Shown here in pieces: positions 49,632 through 58,532 of a stretch of 64,000 nt of DNA (position 1 is its first letter; each line of letters starts with the position of its first letter). This stretch comes from DATHRK01 sp035513295 (GTDB taxonomy: Bacteria > Gemmatimonadota > Gemmatimonadetes > Longimicrobiales > RSA9). The notes beneath the pieces were generated by a model that was not told the origin of the DNA, searched no databases, and saw only the letters and a program-made list of their open reading frames with translations. The DNA lies in NCBI GenBank assembly GCA_035513295.1, contig DATKCH010000001.1:21075-85074 (forward strand), read 5' to 3'. The position numbers were made by a program, and so were the translations under genes.

Positions 49632-51317
49632 TCATCCGACCGTCAGCTTCCGATATCGAATACGGTGGGGTTGTTCCGCCTCGGGTCCCAGCCGCCGCCT
49701 CCGGTCGTCCTCGTAGTCGTGATAGTTGCCCTCGATCCAGCGCACCTGGCTGTCGCCCTCGAACACGAGCATGTGCGTGGCGATGCGGTCGAGGAACCAT
49801 CGGTCGTGGCTTATGACCAGCGCGTTTCCCGCGAACCTCAGGATCGCGTCCTCCAACGCCCTGAGCGTGTCCACGTCCAGGTCGTTCGTCGGCTCGTCCA
49901 GCAGCAGGACGTTGCCCCCCGAGCGCAGCAGCTTGGCGAGGTGGACGCGGTTGCGTTCCCCTCCGGATAGGACACGGACCTTCTTCTGCTGATCCGGACC
50001 TCGAAAATTGAAGCCGGAAAGGTATGCGCGGCTGTTCATTTCCGCGGAGCCCACCGGGATCGTCTCGAGTCCGCCGGTGACCTCCTGCCACACCGTCTGT
50101 TCGCCCTCCAGCGCCGCGCGCGACTGGTCCACGTACGCGAGCTCCACGGTCGGGCCCAACCGAAGGGAACCCGCGTCCGGCTCCTCGAGCCCGGTGAGCA
50201 TCCGAAACAGCGTGGTCTTGCCCGCCCCATTGGGGCCGATGATCCCGACGAGCGCGCCGCGGGGAACAGTGAACGTGAGGTCGTCGAAGAGGAGCTTGTC
50301 GCCGTAGGCCTTCGACAACCCTTCCGCGACGATCACTTCTTCTCCCAGGCGCTGTCCGGGGGGAATCAGGATCTCGGCGGTGCGGATCTGCTCGCCCGGG
50401 TCCCGGGACGACAACTCCTCGAATGCGTGCAGCCGCGCCTTCCCCTTCGCCTGGCGGGCGCGTGGGGCCATGCGGACCCAGTCCAGTTCCCGCTGCAGCG
50501 TGCGCTGGCGCGCCGACTCGCCTTTTTCCTCCACGCGCAGCCGTTCGCGCTTCTGCTCGAGCCACGAGGAGTAATTGCCCTCGTAGGGGAGGCCGGCGCC
50601 GCGATCCAGCTCGAGTATCCACTCCGCCACGTTGTCGAGGAAGTATCGGTCGTGGGTGATGGCGACGATGGTGCCCTTGAACTCCGCGAGGTGCCGCTCC
50701 AGCCACGCCACCGATTCCGCGTCCAGGTGGTTCGTCGGCTCGTCCAGGAGCAGCATGTCCGGAACGGACAGCAGTACGCGGCACAGTGCCACCCTGCGCC
50801 TTTCACCTCCGGAAAGCGTCGCCACGTCGGCGTTCCCGGGAGGGAGCCTCAGCGCGTCCATCGCGATCTCCACCTTGCGGTCGAGGTCCCACAGGCCGCC
50901 GGCCTCGATTGCGTCCTGGATTCGTGCCTGTTCCTCGATGAGGGCCGCCATGTCATCATCGGACAGCGGTTCGGCGAAGCGGGCGTTGACCTCGTCGTAG
51001 CGCGCCAGCAGCGACCGCTGCTGGGCGATCGCCAGGTCCACGTTGCCGCGCACGTCCAGGTCGGGATCGAGCTCCGGCTCCTGAGGCAGGTATTCGATGC
51101 GGGTCCCCTTCGCCGCCCATGCCTCGCCCTGGAAGTCGGTGTCCGCGCCGGCCATGATGCGCAGCAGCGTGCTCTTCCCGGAGCCGTTCGGACCGACGAC
51201 CCCGATCTTGGCGCCAGGATAGAACGACAGCCAGATGCCTTTCAGCACCTCGCGCTTGGGGGGGACCACCTTGCGGAGGTCCTTTATCGAATAGATGAAC
51301 CGCGTCGTATCCGTCAC
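49632..51317 (-). CDS. ettA: Energy-dependent translational throttle A (ABC-F ATPase)
   Basis: A 561-residue ABC-F protein that binds the ribosomal E site and gates the first elongation step according to ATP/ADP ratio. It has two ATPase domains: GPNGSGKSTL with LSGGERRRVALCR and LLLDEPTNHLD, then GPNGAGKTTL with LSGGERNRVHLAK and LLLDEPTNDLD. The linker and the arm region (FAEPLSDDDMAALIEEQARI) match EttA. The GTG start gives FIYSIKDLRKVVPPKREVL, the typical EttA opening; longer readings add an unrelated leader. It begins 1 nt after the SGNH gene stop, making it the last gene of the GDPD-SGNH-EttA operon. Confidence 0.93.
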   Translation of the reverse strand: MTDTTRFIYSIKDLRKVVPPKREVLKGIWLSFYPGAKIGVVGPNGSGKSTLLRIMAGADTDFQGEAWAAKGTRIEYLPQEPELDPDLDVRGNVDLAIAQQRSLLARYDEVNARFAEPLSDDDMAALIEEQARIQDAIEAGGLWDLDRKVEIAMDALRLPPGNADVATLSGGERRRVALCRVLLSVPDMLLLDEPTNHLDAESVAWLERHLAEFKGTIVAITHDRYFLDNVAEWILELDRGAGLPYEGNYSSWLEQKRERLRVEEKGESARQRTLQRELDWVRMAPRARQAKGKARLHAFEELSSRDPGEQIRTAEILIPPGQRLGEEVIVAEGLSKAYGDKLLFDDLTFTVPRGALVGIIGPNGAGKTTLFRMLTGLEEPDAGSLRLGPTVELAYVDQSRAALEGEQTVWQEVTGGLETIPVGSAEMNSRAYLSGFNFRGPDQQKKVRVLSGGERNRVHLAKLLRSGGNVLLLDEPTNDLDVDTLRALEDAILRFAGNALVISHDRWFLDRIATHMLVFEGDSQVRWIEGNYHDYEDDRRRRLGPEAEQPHRIRYRKLTVG

Positions 51318-51318
51318 G

Positions 51319-52101
51319 TCACGGAGATCGAGTCGCGCCCTGAGCGCCGCACGATGCCGTTTCCGGGATGCGCGCGTCGGCCACGCGCGCGAACAGGATC
51401 GCGTGGCCAGCGTCGTTGAGGTGGATCCCGTCGCCGGCATCGTACAACGAGGAGATCGTGCCGTCGGGCCTGGCAAGGCCCGTGTAGAAGTCGATCGCCC
51501 GGTCCCGGAAACGCGCCATCGTGGAGTCCCGCATGGCCCGGAGGGTCGCGCGCCTGGCGGCGTCGAAGTTGCGCGGCTGCGTGGTGGTCACCCACACCTC
51601 CGCGCCGGCGCCGTCCGCGCGCGCGAGGACGGTATCGTAGTTGGCCAGCTGGGTGGCGACGTCGAAGCCGAGGTTGGCGTCGTTGGAGGGCAGGCTGATG
51701 ATGATCGCGTCCGAAACGGCGAGCGCCCGCTCGATGTTTCGCGCCGGGTCCGGCTGCATGTGGTCCTCCGGGCCGCCAAAGCCCAGCGGCAGGATGCGGT
51801 AGGTGTTGTAGCCGCCCCGCGCCAGGTTCGTGAGGGCATGGCCGGCGCTTGCCGCGTCCAGGTGCCGCCGATACCGTTCGACCCAGGCGTTGGCGCTGGC
51901 GGCCGGTCCGGTGCCGGCGGCGCTCGACGACCCGAGCACCACCACGTGCACGGGACCGCAGGAAGCGGGCGCCGGCCGCGCCGAGGCCGATTCCGCCGCG
52001 GCCGTCCCGGCCCTCGGGAAGGGGGGCGCCGATTGCGCGGACCCTTCGCACCCGACCGCCGCGGCGAGCGCGATGACGGAAAACCACGATGCTTCACGCA
52101 C
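51319..52101 (-). CDS. SGNH/GDSL-family hydrolase lipoprotein
   Basis: A 260-residue exported esterase-like protein. The signal with lipobox AAVGC (residues about 13-17) is followed by block I VVVLGSSSAAGTG, where the catalytic serine is in GSSS rather than GDS, block III with a SLPSNDANLG asparagine, and the C-terminal DGIHLNDAGH with catalytic Asp and His. It probably cleaves ester bonds of lipids, acetylated sugars or peptidoglycan. I prefer GTG 52101, overlapping the GDPD stop by 8 nt, because it opens directly at the signal; an ATG 30 nt earlier is possible. Its stop lies 1 nt before the EttA start. Confidence 0.85.
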   Translation of the reverse strand: MREASWFSVIALAAAVGCEGSAQSAPPFPRAGTAAAESASARPAPASCGPVHVVVLGSSSAAGTGPAASANAWVERYRRHLDAASAGHALTNLARGGYNTYRILPLGFGGPEDHMQPDPARNIERALAVSDAIIISLPSNDANLGFDVATQLANYDTVLARADGAGAEVWVTTTQPRNFDAARRATLRAMRDSTMARFRDRAIDFYTGLARPDGTISSLYDAGDGIHLNDAGHAILFARVADARIPETASCGAQGATRSP

Positions 52102-52819
52102 GCTCGAGCCCGGCGCGCAGGGCGGCGACATCGTCCGTCGTCAGGCTCTCGACCCCCATGTCCAGCAGCCGGCGCGCCTCGCCGGCGTCGTTCACCGTCC
52201 AGGCGGCGAGCTCGACGCCGGCGCCCGCCGCCCGCTTCGCCAGCCCCGGCTCCTCCAGCAGGATGCGGCGGTCCGGATCGACGATCGCGTTGCCATCCTC
52301 GACGGCGAGCGACAGGGCGCGCCCGTAGCGTTCGACCGCCTCCACCACGAAGCCTATGCGCAGGTCGCTCAGGCGCCGCACATGGCCGAGGGTCTCCCAG
52401 TCGAGCGACAGCACCACGGTATCCGTGGCCCAACCGGAAGCTCCGATCTCGTCCACCACCCGCGCGACGACGCTCGTCGACATCCCGGCCTTCAACTCGG
52501 GGTAGATCCGATCGCAGCGACCGGCGGTGAGCGCGAGCGCCTCGCCGAGGGACGGCACCGGCTGCCCTGCGTACGATTCGCCGAACCACGAGCCGGCGTC
52601 GAGCGAACGCAGCTCCATCAGAGAGTGCGCGTCGACCCTGCCGCTTCCGTCGGTCGTCCGGTCCAGCGTGTCGTCGTGGAGGAGCACCGGGATTCCGTCG
52701 GCGCTCGCCTGGACGTCCCACTCCACCGCGTCCGCACGCTCCTCGAGGGCGAGCCGGAGAGCCGCCAGCGTATTTTCGGGAGCGCGCGCGCTCAGCCCCC
52801 GGTGGGCGATGAGCTCCAT
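52094..52819 (-). CDS. Glycerophosphodiester phosphodiesterase
   Basis: A 241-residue GDPD that splits glycerophosphodiesters into glycerol-3-phosphate and an alcohol, using calcium or magnesium in a TIM barrel. It begins MELIAHRGLSARAPENT with the catalytic His and HRG/ENT motifs, continues WDVQASADGIPVLLHDD (second His and acidic metal ligands) and PELKAG, and ends AAWTVNDAGEARRLLDMGV. No signal peptide, so it is probably cytosolic. The SGNH esterase gene overlaps its stop by 8 nt, so phospholipid-derived products could be handled in turn, which is an inference. Confidence 0.93.
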   Translation of the reverse strand: MELIAHRGLSARAPENTLAALRLALEERADAVEWDVQASADGIPVLLHDDTLDRTTDGSGRVDAHSLMELRSLDAGSWFGESYAGQPVPSLGEALALTAGRCDRIYPELKAGMSTSVVARVVDEIGASGWATDTVVLSLDWETLGHVRRLSDLRIGFVVEAVERYGRALSLAVEDGNAIVDPDRRILLEEPGLAKRAAGAGVELAAWTVNDAGEARRLLDMGVESLTTDDVAALRAGLERA

Positions 52820-53013
52820 CCCGCGAGGATGGGGCGCGAGGACATGGGGGACAAGCGGACGGCGTCCGGACGCGACCGCCGGCGAGGAAGGAAACCCGAC
52901 GGCCGCTGCCGCGTATTGATCGTACCAACCCTGCCGGCCATACGGGGCATCGTAGGATCGGACCTCGCCGCCGCACGGGCGGCGGACGTTACCCGAAATA
53001 CCCGGCTCCACCG

Positions 53014-54024
53014 ATGACCCATCTCCATCGAACGCGAACGCGCCACGCGGCCCTGCTGCTCGCGGGCCTCTCGCTGCCTGCCGACACGCTCGCCCAGGAC
53101 AGCGCCGTGCACGACTCGAGTCACGGCGAGAGCAGCTTGGCGGCCGCTCCGGTGACGCCCCCGGCCGGCGACCCGAACCACGAGCGCCTCGCACCCACCG
53201 CGCGCGCGATCCGCCTCACGGGCCCCATCGAGCTGGATGGCCGGCTGGACGAGCCGATCTGGGCGCTGGCGCCCGTGGTGGACGTGTTCTACCAGCGCGA
53301 CCCGAACGAGGGCGAACCGGTGACGCAGCGCACGGAAGTGAGGTTCGCTTACGATGACGAGACGCTTTACATCGGCGCCCGCATGTTCGACGACATGGGC
53401 GCCGAGGGGGTGGTTTCGCGCCTGGTCCGGCGCGACAACTCGCCCGACAGCGACCGGCTCACGATCACGTTCGACACGTTTCTGGACCACCTGGGGCAGA
53501 CGCAGCTGTCCATCAACCCCGCCGGCGTGCGCGGGGACGCGTTCGGCCCCGGCGGCTCCGGGTTGGACTCCTCCTGGGATCCGGTCTGGCGGGCGCGGGC
53601 GCGCGTCGATTCGTTGGGGTGGACCGCGGAGCTCGAGATTCCGTTCTCGCAGCTTCGCTTTCCGCAGGGAGTCGACCAGCGCTGGGGCCTCCAGATCGAG
53701 CGTCTCGTGCACCGTCTCAACGAATCGCAGGTCTGGTCGTTCTGGCGGAAGACCGAGTCCGGCGGACCCTCCCGCTACGGCCACCTCGAAGGCATCGAGG
53801 CGCCCGCCGTGGGGACCAACAAGCTCGAGCTGCTCCCCTACGCCGTCTCGACGACCGCGCTCAACGGCACCGTGGACGCGGCGAATCCGTTCGTCGACAA
53901 GACCGAGGCCAAATTCCGCGCGGGCATCGACCTGAAGTACCTGCTCACATCCAACCTGACGTTGAACGCCACCTCAATCCCGACTTCGGGCAGGCCGAAG
54001 TCGATCCGGCCGTGGTCAACCTGA
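53014..54024 (+). CDS. DUF5916 outer-membrane protein, N-terminal part (frame-disrupted)
   Basis: The first 336 codons of a DUF5916-type protein. A signal peptide (LLLAGLSLPADTLAQ) leads into a carbohydrate-binding-9-like domain (AIRLTGPIELDGRLDEPIW, then EVRFAYDDETLYIGARMFD and TAELEIPFSQLRFPQGVD). The barrel domain should follow with LNPDFGQVEVDPAVV, but after LTSNLTLNAT the frame runs out of homology and stops at 54024. The rest continues in the next frame. Members are proposed outer-membrane proteins with a sugar-binding front domain. The gene starts at ATG 53014, divergent from GDPD. Confidence 0.75.
   Translation: MTHLHRTRTRHAALLLAGLSLPADTLAQDSAVHDSSHGESSLAAAPVTPPAGDPNHERLAPTARAIRLTGPIELDGRLDEPIWALAPVVDVFYQRDPNEGEPVTQRTEVRFAYDDETLYIGARMFDDMGAEGVVSRLVRRDNSPDSDRLTITFDTFLDHLGQTQLSINPAGVRGDAFGPGGSGLDSSWDPVWRARARVDSLGWTAELEIPFSQLRFPQGVDQRWGLQIERLVHRLNESQVWSFWRKTESGGPSRYGHLEGIEAPAVGTNKLELLPYAVSTTALNGTVDAANPFVDKTEAKFRAGIDLKYLLTSNLTLNATSIPTSGRPKSIRPWST
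53970..53976 (+). other. Site of a -1 frameshift in the DUF5916 gene
   Basis: Homology passes from frame one (SNLTLNAT) to the next (LNPDFGQAEVDPAVVNLSAF) at GCCACCTCAAT. A single missing base around here would restore one reading frame. There is no slippery X-XXY-YYZ heptamer, so it looks like a real mutation or a sequencing or assembly error rather than programmed frameshifting. Confidence 0.85.
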
Positions 54025-55805
54025 GCGCCTTCGAGACGTTCTTTCCGGAGAAGCGCGAGTTCTTCATCGCGGGCCAGGGGCTCTTCAGCTACGGCGGGCT
54101 GAACTGCTTCTTCTGCTCTAACGTGTCGTCCCTGAGCATGGTGTTCACGCGGCGGATCGGACGTTCACCCGGCGGCGCTCACTTCGCCCGCGAGGCCGGC
54201 GAACACGCCGACGTCCCCGACAACACGACCATCCTCGGCGCGGCCAAGGTGACCGGCCGGACCGGCGGCGGGTGGTCGGTCGGCCTTCTGAACGCGGTCA
54301 CGGGAGCCGAGGACGCCGATGTCGTCGGGGCGGACGGCGAGCGATTCAAAACGAAGGTCGAGCCGCTGAGCAACTACTTCGTGGGGCGCGTCAAGAGGGA
54401 CCTCAAGGACGGCGATCTCCAGGTCGGCGCGATCGTGACCTCCGTCGCGCGCGACCTGGATGACCCCGATCTCGCGTCAGTGATGACGTCGCACTCGGAG
54501 GGGGCCGGCGTCGACGCCCAGTTGTGGTGGGGCGATCGCACGTATCGCCTGATGGCCAACGCGGCGCTGACGAACGTATCGGGGTCGGAGGGGGCCATCC
54601 TTCTGCGGCAACGGTCGAGCGCGCGCTACTTCCAGCGTCCGGACCGCGACCACGGCGGCAACGGCCTGTTCAGCGACCGCTTCGATCCGACCCTCACGTC
54701 GATGCGCGGATTCGGAACGTACACCCGCGTCGCCAAGGAATCGGGGGACTGGCGCTGGGAGACGTCGCTCAATACCCGCAGCCCCGGCTTCGAGAACAAC
54801 GACGTCGCGTTCCTGAGTCGTACGGACTTCGTGTGGATGCACGCCAACGTCAATCGCCAATTCACGACCCCGACGAAATACTATCGCCACCTCGAATTCA
54901 CGGCCGGCACGCAGCAGCAGTACAACTTCGACGGGGATCTCACGGACCGGCAATATCAGGTCTGGGCGGGCACGCGGACTCCCTTCTGGTGGTGGTTCAG
55001 CGGCTTCTACCTGACGCGTCCGTCGGTGCTGGACGACCGCCTCACGCGCGGGGGACCCGTGGTGGAGCGGGCCGGAATCGACTTCATGTCGTTGTTCGCC
55101 GAGACGGACTCGCGCAAAGCTCTCTCGGGGTGGACCGAGTTCTCCCACGGGCGCAACGACGAGGGCTCGAGGGACTACAGCTTCAACGCGGGCATCAATT
55201 TCAAGCCCGCGTCCAACGTCAGCCTGTCGGTCAGTCCGTCGTACAGCACCTCGCAGAGCAGCGCTCAGTACGTTACCGCGGTGGACGATCCGACCGCGGA
55301 GGACTTTTACGGCACGCGCTACGTGTTCGCCGACCTGGACCAGAAGTTCTTCTCGCTGAACACCCGCCTCAACGTGACGTTCACGCCGACCATGACGCTG
55401 GAGCTCTTCCTCCAGCCGCTGTTCAGCGCCAACGACTTCTCGCGCTTCAAGGAGTTCGACGCGCCGCGCCGGCTGTCCAAGAGCGTGTACGGAGAGGACG
55501 TGGGCACGGTGGACGCGGTGGACACTTCCAGTGGCCGTCGGTTCGTGATCGACCCGGACGGCGCCGGTCCGGCCGAGAGCTTTTCGGTCGCCGATCCCGA
55601 CTTCAACTTCCGGTCCCTGCGCGGCAACGCCGTGTTCCGTTGGGAGTACATGCCGGGCTCGACGATGTTCTTCGTGTGGACCCAGGACCGCAGCTCGGTG
55701 GCCGGGGTGGGGGACTTCGACTTCGGGCGCGACCGGAGCGAACTGTTCGACGCCGCGGCGGACAACATCTTCCTGATCAAGGTCAACTACTGGCTCGGTA
55801 TGTAG
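53973..55805 (+). CDS. DUF5916 outer-membrane protein, C-terminal part (frame-disrupted)
   Basis: This continues the protein begun at 53014, about 610 residues in the shifted frame without its own start. It opens with LNPDFGQAEVDPAVVNLSAF and FFPEKREFFIAGQGLFSYGG, the most conserved DUF5916 signature, and goes on as a long beta-barrel with alternating hydrophobic strands and periodic aromatic residues, for example FFVWTQDRSSVAGVG, ending in a YWLGM strand. Restored, the whole protein would be about 930 residues. Function of the family is unknown; outer-membrane uptake or binding of a sugar-like ligand is a guess. Confidence 0.75.
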   Translation, partial: LNPDFGQAEVDPAVVNLSAFETFFPEKREFFIAGQGLFSYGGLNCFFCSNVSSLSMVFTRRIGRSPGGAHFAREAGEHADVPDNTTILGAAKVTGRTGGGWSVGLLNAVTGAEDADVVGADGERFKTKVEPLSNYFVGRVKRDLKDGDLQVGAIVTSVARDLDDPDLASVMTSHSEGAGVDAQLWWGDRTYRLMANAALTNVSGSEGAILLRQRSSARYFQRPDRDHGGNGLFSDRFDPTLTSMRGFGTYTRVAKESGDWRWETSLNTRSPGFENNDVAFLSRTDFVWMHANVNRQFTTPTKYYRHLEFTAGTQQQYNFDGDLTDRQYQVWAGTRTPFWWWFSGFYLTRPSVLDDRLTRGGPVVERAGIDFMSLFAETDSRKALSGWTEFSHGRNDEGSRDYSFNAGINFKPASNVSLSVSPSYSTSQSSAQYVTAVDDPTAEDFYGTRYVFADLDQKFFSLNTRLNVTFTPTMTLELFLQPLFSANDFSRFKEFDAPRRLSKSVYGEDVGTVDAVDTSSGRRFVIDPDGAGPAESFSVADPDFNFRSLRGNAVFRWEYMPGSTMFFVWTQDRSSVAGVGDFDFGRDRSELFDAAADNIFLIKVNYWLGM

Positions 55806-55832
55806 ACGCCCGGGGCGTGCGAAGCGGCAACA

Positions 55833-55868
55833 GGGGCCGGGGCCGGCGAAGGCCCCGTCCCCCTTTTT
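55833..55868 (+). terminator. Intrinsic terminator after the DUF5916 gene
   Basis: GGGGCCGGGGCC and GGCCCCGTCCCC form a 12-position stem (two mismatched pairs in the middle) with a GGCGAA loop, followed at once by CTTTTT. It starts 28 nt past the stop of the DUF5916 reading frame. Confidence 0.8.
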
Positions 55869-55979
55869 GCCGTCCCCGGAGGCGAGCGCGCTCCGCCCCG
55901 TCCCGCCGCCGCCTCTCACCGGCCGACTGCCCTGCGTCGGAGGCAATCGCGGCCCGCGGCTTGCGACCGCCCACCCCCG

Positions 55980-57263
55980 ATGAGCGTCCTCGTGATCATC
56001 CTCGTCGTGCTGCTGACCCTGACGGTCGCGTTCTTCGCCCTGGCCGGGGTCCTGTACATGGCGCGGGGGAACCCGGTGCGCCGCGTTCGCGCGCTCGGGG
56101 AGGACGCCGACCCCGACGTCTCGGCGGACCGCTTCTGCCGGCAGGTCGAGAGCCACGTGAATACCGCGCTCGTCGAGGGCAACCGCGTGGAGGTTCTCTA
56201 CGACGACGAGGTCTACGAGCGGCTCTGGCAGGACCTGACGTCCGCGCGCGACCTGATCACCTGGCACGTGTTCTGGCTCAAGCCCGGCGCCATGGCCGAC
56301 AAGCTCAGGAGCGTGATGAGGGAGCGGGCGAGAGCCGGGGTCGACATCCTGATGCTGTACGATCGCGTTGGCTCCGCCGGCATGGATGACAGCTACTGGG
56401 ACGAGTTGAGGGAGGCGGGTGTCGATGTGCACATCTTCCGCCCGTTGACCATGAGCACCCTCTACAAGTGGCAGAAGCGCAGCCACATCCGGGCCGTCGT
56501 GATCGACGGCACTCTGGGCTACACCGGAGGCTTCTGCATCCACGACGATTGGTGGGGCGAGAACCCGGTCCGGGACACCAGCGTGCGCTTCCAGGGCCCC
56601 ACGGTCCTCCAGCTCCAGTCGGCGTTCGCCGCCGGCTGGGCGGAGGCCACCGGCGAGCTGATCGTGGGGGAGCGCGCCTTCCCCGACGATCCGCGACACC
56701 TCGACGGCCCGCACATCGCCGGGCTGGTGTCGGGCATGCCGTCGATCGGCAGCACGGACATGGAGCGTCTCCACGCGCTCTCGATCGCCGCCGCCCGAAA
56801 CCGTCTGTACATCACCAACGCCTACTTCGTCCCGGACGACGATTTCCGGAGATTCCTGGTCGAGGCGGTCGAGCGCGGCGTGGACGTCCGGATCCTGACG
56901 TCGACCAAGGACGACATCGACAGCGACTCCACGTACCACGCCGGGCGACGGCACTTCGAGGAGCTTTTGCGGGGTGGAGTGCGCATCTACGAGTACGGTC
57001 CGAACATGGTGCACGCCAAGACGCTCACCGTGGACGGCATCTGGAGCGGCGTGGGGTCGGCGAATTTCGACAACCGATCCATGTCGCTCAACGATGAGGT
57101 CGTGCTCCTGGTGCACGACGAGTCGGTGGCGGAAACGCTCGAACGCCGCTTCCTGGAGGACCTGCGCGATGCGACCGAGCTGGACCTGGAGACGTTCCTG
57201 GCCCGCGGCCCTATCGAGCGGGTCAAGGAGATCCTCTACGTCTTCTTCAGTCGCTTCCTCTAG
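55980..57263 (+). CDS. Phospholipase D-family, cardiolipin-synthase-like protein
   Basis: A 427-residue membrane-anchored protein. One hydrophobic N-terminal helix (VLVIILVVLLTLTVAFF) precedes two PLD domains. The second HKD motif is canonical (HAKTLTVDG, then GSANFDNRSM); the first reads HIRAVVIDGT with Arg in place of Lys and is followed by GYTGGFCIHDDWWGE. Cls enzymes join phosphatidylglycerol molecules into cardiolipin. The changed lysine may still work but is a warning. It lies after a terminator, and a PQQ-type dehydrogenase lipoprotein follows 7 nt after its stop. Confidence 0.85.
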   Translation: MSVLVIILVVLLTLTVAFFALAGVLYMARGNPVRRVRALGEDADPDVSADRFCRQVESHVNTALVEGNRVEVLYDDEVYERLWQDLTSARDLITWHVFWLKPGAMADKLRSVMRERARAGVDILMLYDRVGSAGMDDSYWDELREAGVDVHIFRPLTMSTLYKWQKRSHIRAVVIDGTLGYTGGFCIHDDWWGENPVRDTSVRFQGPTVLQLQSAFAAGWAEATGELIVGERAFPDDPRHLDGPHIAGLVSGMPSIGSTDMERLHALSIAAARNRLYITNAYFVPDDDFRRFLVEAVERGVDVRILTSTKDDIDSDSTYHAGRRHFEELLRGGVRIYEYGPNMVHAKTLTVDGIWSGVGSANFDNRSMSLNDEVVLLVHDESVAETLERRFLEDLRDATELDLETFLARGPIERVKEILYVFFSRFL

Positions 57264-57270
57264 AGCCGTC

Positions 57271-58446
57271 GTGACGACCACGATCGGCATGGCCGTACTG
57301 CTGCTCGCCCCACTCGGGTGCGGGGACGCCTACGGGCCAGCGGATACGGATACTCCTCCGGACAGTACCGACTCCCCTCCCGACAGCACCCCGAACTCGC
57401 TGCGCATGGTGCGGGTGGCAACCGGCCTGACGGACCCGGTGTTCTTGACCGCGCCGTCCGGCGATGGGCGCCAGTTCATCGTCGAGCAATCCGGCCGCAT
57501 CCGGATTCTGGCCGACGGCCAGGTCGCCGCGGTCCCCTTCCTGGACATCGGCGACCGCGTCCTGGACGGAGGTGAGCGCGGCCTGCTGGGACTGGCGTTC
57601 CACCCCGACTATGCCTCGAACGGCCGCTTCTATGTCCACTATACCAGATCGGACGGGACATCGAGGATCGCTCGCTTCCAGGCCGGGTCCGGGGCCGACG
57701 TCGCCGATCCCGAGAGCGAAAGCGTGGTGCTCGAGGTCGCGCAGCCGTTCTCCAACCACAACGCCGGCATGCTCGAGTTCGGGCCCGATGGCCTGCTGTA
57801 CATCGCCTTCGGGGACGGCGGCGGCAGCGGGGATCCGAACGGCAACGGCCAGGACACGGGCACGCTCCTCGGGTCGCTCCTGCGCATCGACGTGGACGGC
57901 GCCGATCCGTACGCCATCCCGGCCGGCAATCCGTTTCCGCCGGGCGGTTCGGAGCGCCCCGAGATCTGGGCGTGGGGGCTCCGCAACCCGTGGCGGTTCT
58001 CGATCGACTCCGTGGCCGGGCGGATCTGGATCGGGGATGTGGGACAGAACAGCGCCGAAGAAATCAACCGGCAGCCTCTGGACGCCGCCGCCGTCAACTA
58101 CGGCTGGAGCGTGATGGAAGGGCGGAGCTGCTTCGAGGCCACCTCGTGCGACCAGGCGGGACTCGCCCGTCCGCTCGTCGAGTACGGTCACGACGAGGGC
58201 TGCTCCGTGATCGGCGGCTACGTCTATCGAGGCCCGGCCGCGGAGCTGCAGGGGCTGTATTTCTTCTCGGACTTCTGCTCGGGCTTCGTCAGGAGCGTCG
58301 CGGAGCAGTCCGAACCGGCTTCGCCGACCGAGTGGGAAACGCCGAACTTCGGGAGGGTGCTTTCCTTCGGCCGCGACGCGGTCGGCGAGCTGTACCTGCT
58401 CACCGCGGCGGGTGACGTCTGGCGCATCGACGGGATCGCGAAGTAG
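57271..58446 (+). CDS. PQQ-dependent aldose sugar dehydrogenase-like lipoprotein
   Basis: A 391-residue protein of the soluble glucose dehydrogenase/YliI (aldose sugar dehydrogenase) type, oxidising sugars with PQQ in the periplasm. The lipobox APLGC follows a short signal, then an Asp/Pro/Ser-rich linker, then a six-bladed propeller with GGERGLLGLAFHPDY (catalytic His region), NHNAGMLEFGPDGLLYIAFG and PEIWAWGLRNPWRFSID. Four extra cysteines (SCFEATSC and CSV, plus FCSG) may form disulfides. The GTG start at 57271 opens the signal. It lies 7 nt after the PLD gene, so they are co-transcribed. Confidence 0.88.
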   Translation: MTTTIGMAVLLLAPLGCGDAYGPADTDTPPDSTDSPPDSTPNSLRMVRVATGLTDPVFLTAPSGDGRQFIVEQSGRIRILADGQVAAVPFLDIGDRVLDGGERGLLGLAFHPDYASNGRFYVHYTRSDGTSRIARFQAGSGADVADPESESVVLEVAQPFSNHNAGMLEFGPDGLLYIAFGDGGGSGDPNGNGQDTGTLLGSLLRIDVDGADPYAIPAGNPFPPGGSERPEIWAWGLRNPWRFSIDSVAGRIWIGDVGQNSAEEINRQPLDAAAVNYGWSVMEGRSCFEATSCDQAGLARPLVEYGHDEGCSVIGGYVYRGPAAELQGLYFFSDFCSGFVRSVAEQSEPASPTEWETPNFGRVLSFGRDAVGELYLLTAAGDVWRIDGIAK

Positions 58447-58532
58447 CGGTGCGTCCGAGTGGCATCGCGACGCCGGAAGCGGCTATGATCAGGCGCTGAA
58501 TTTTCGACCGCGGACCGGAGAAAGAACCCAAC

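Noticed and set aside
53970..53976. Programmed -1 ribosomal frameshifting in the DUF5916 gene
   Set aside because: There is no slippery heptamer at the site and I see no downstream pseudoknot that would stimulate it; an indel is simpler.
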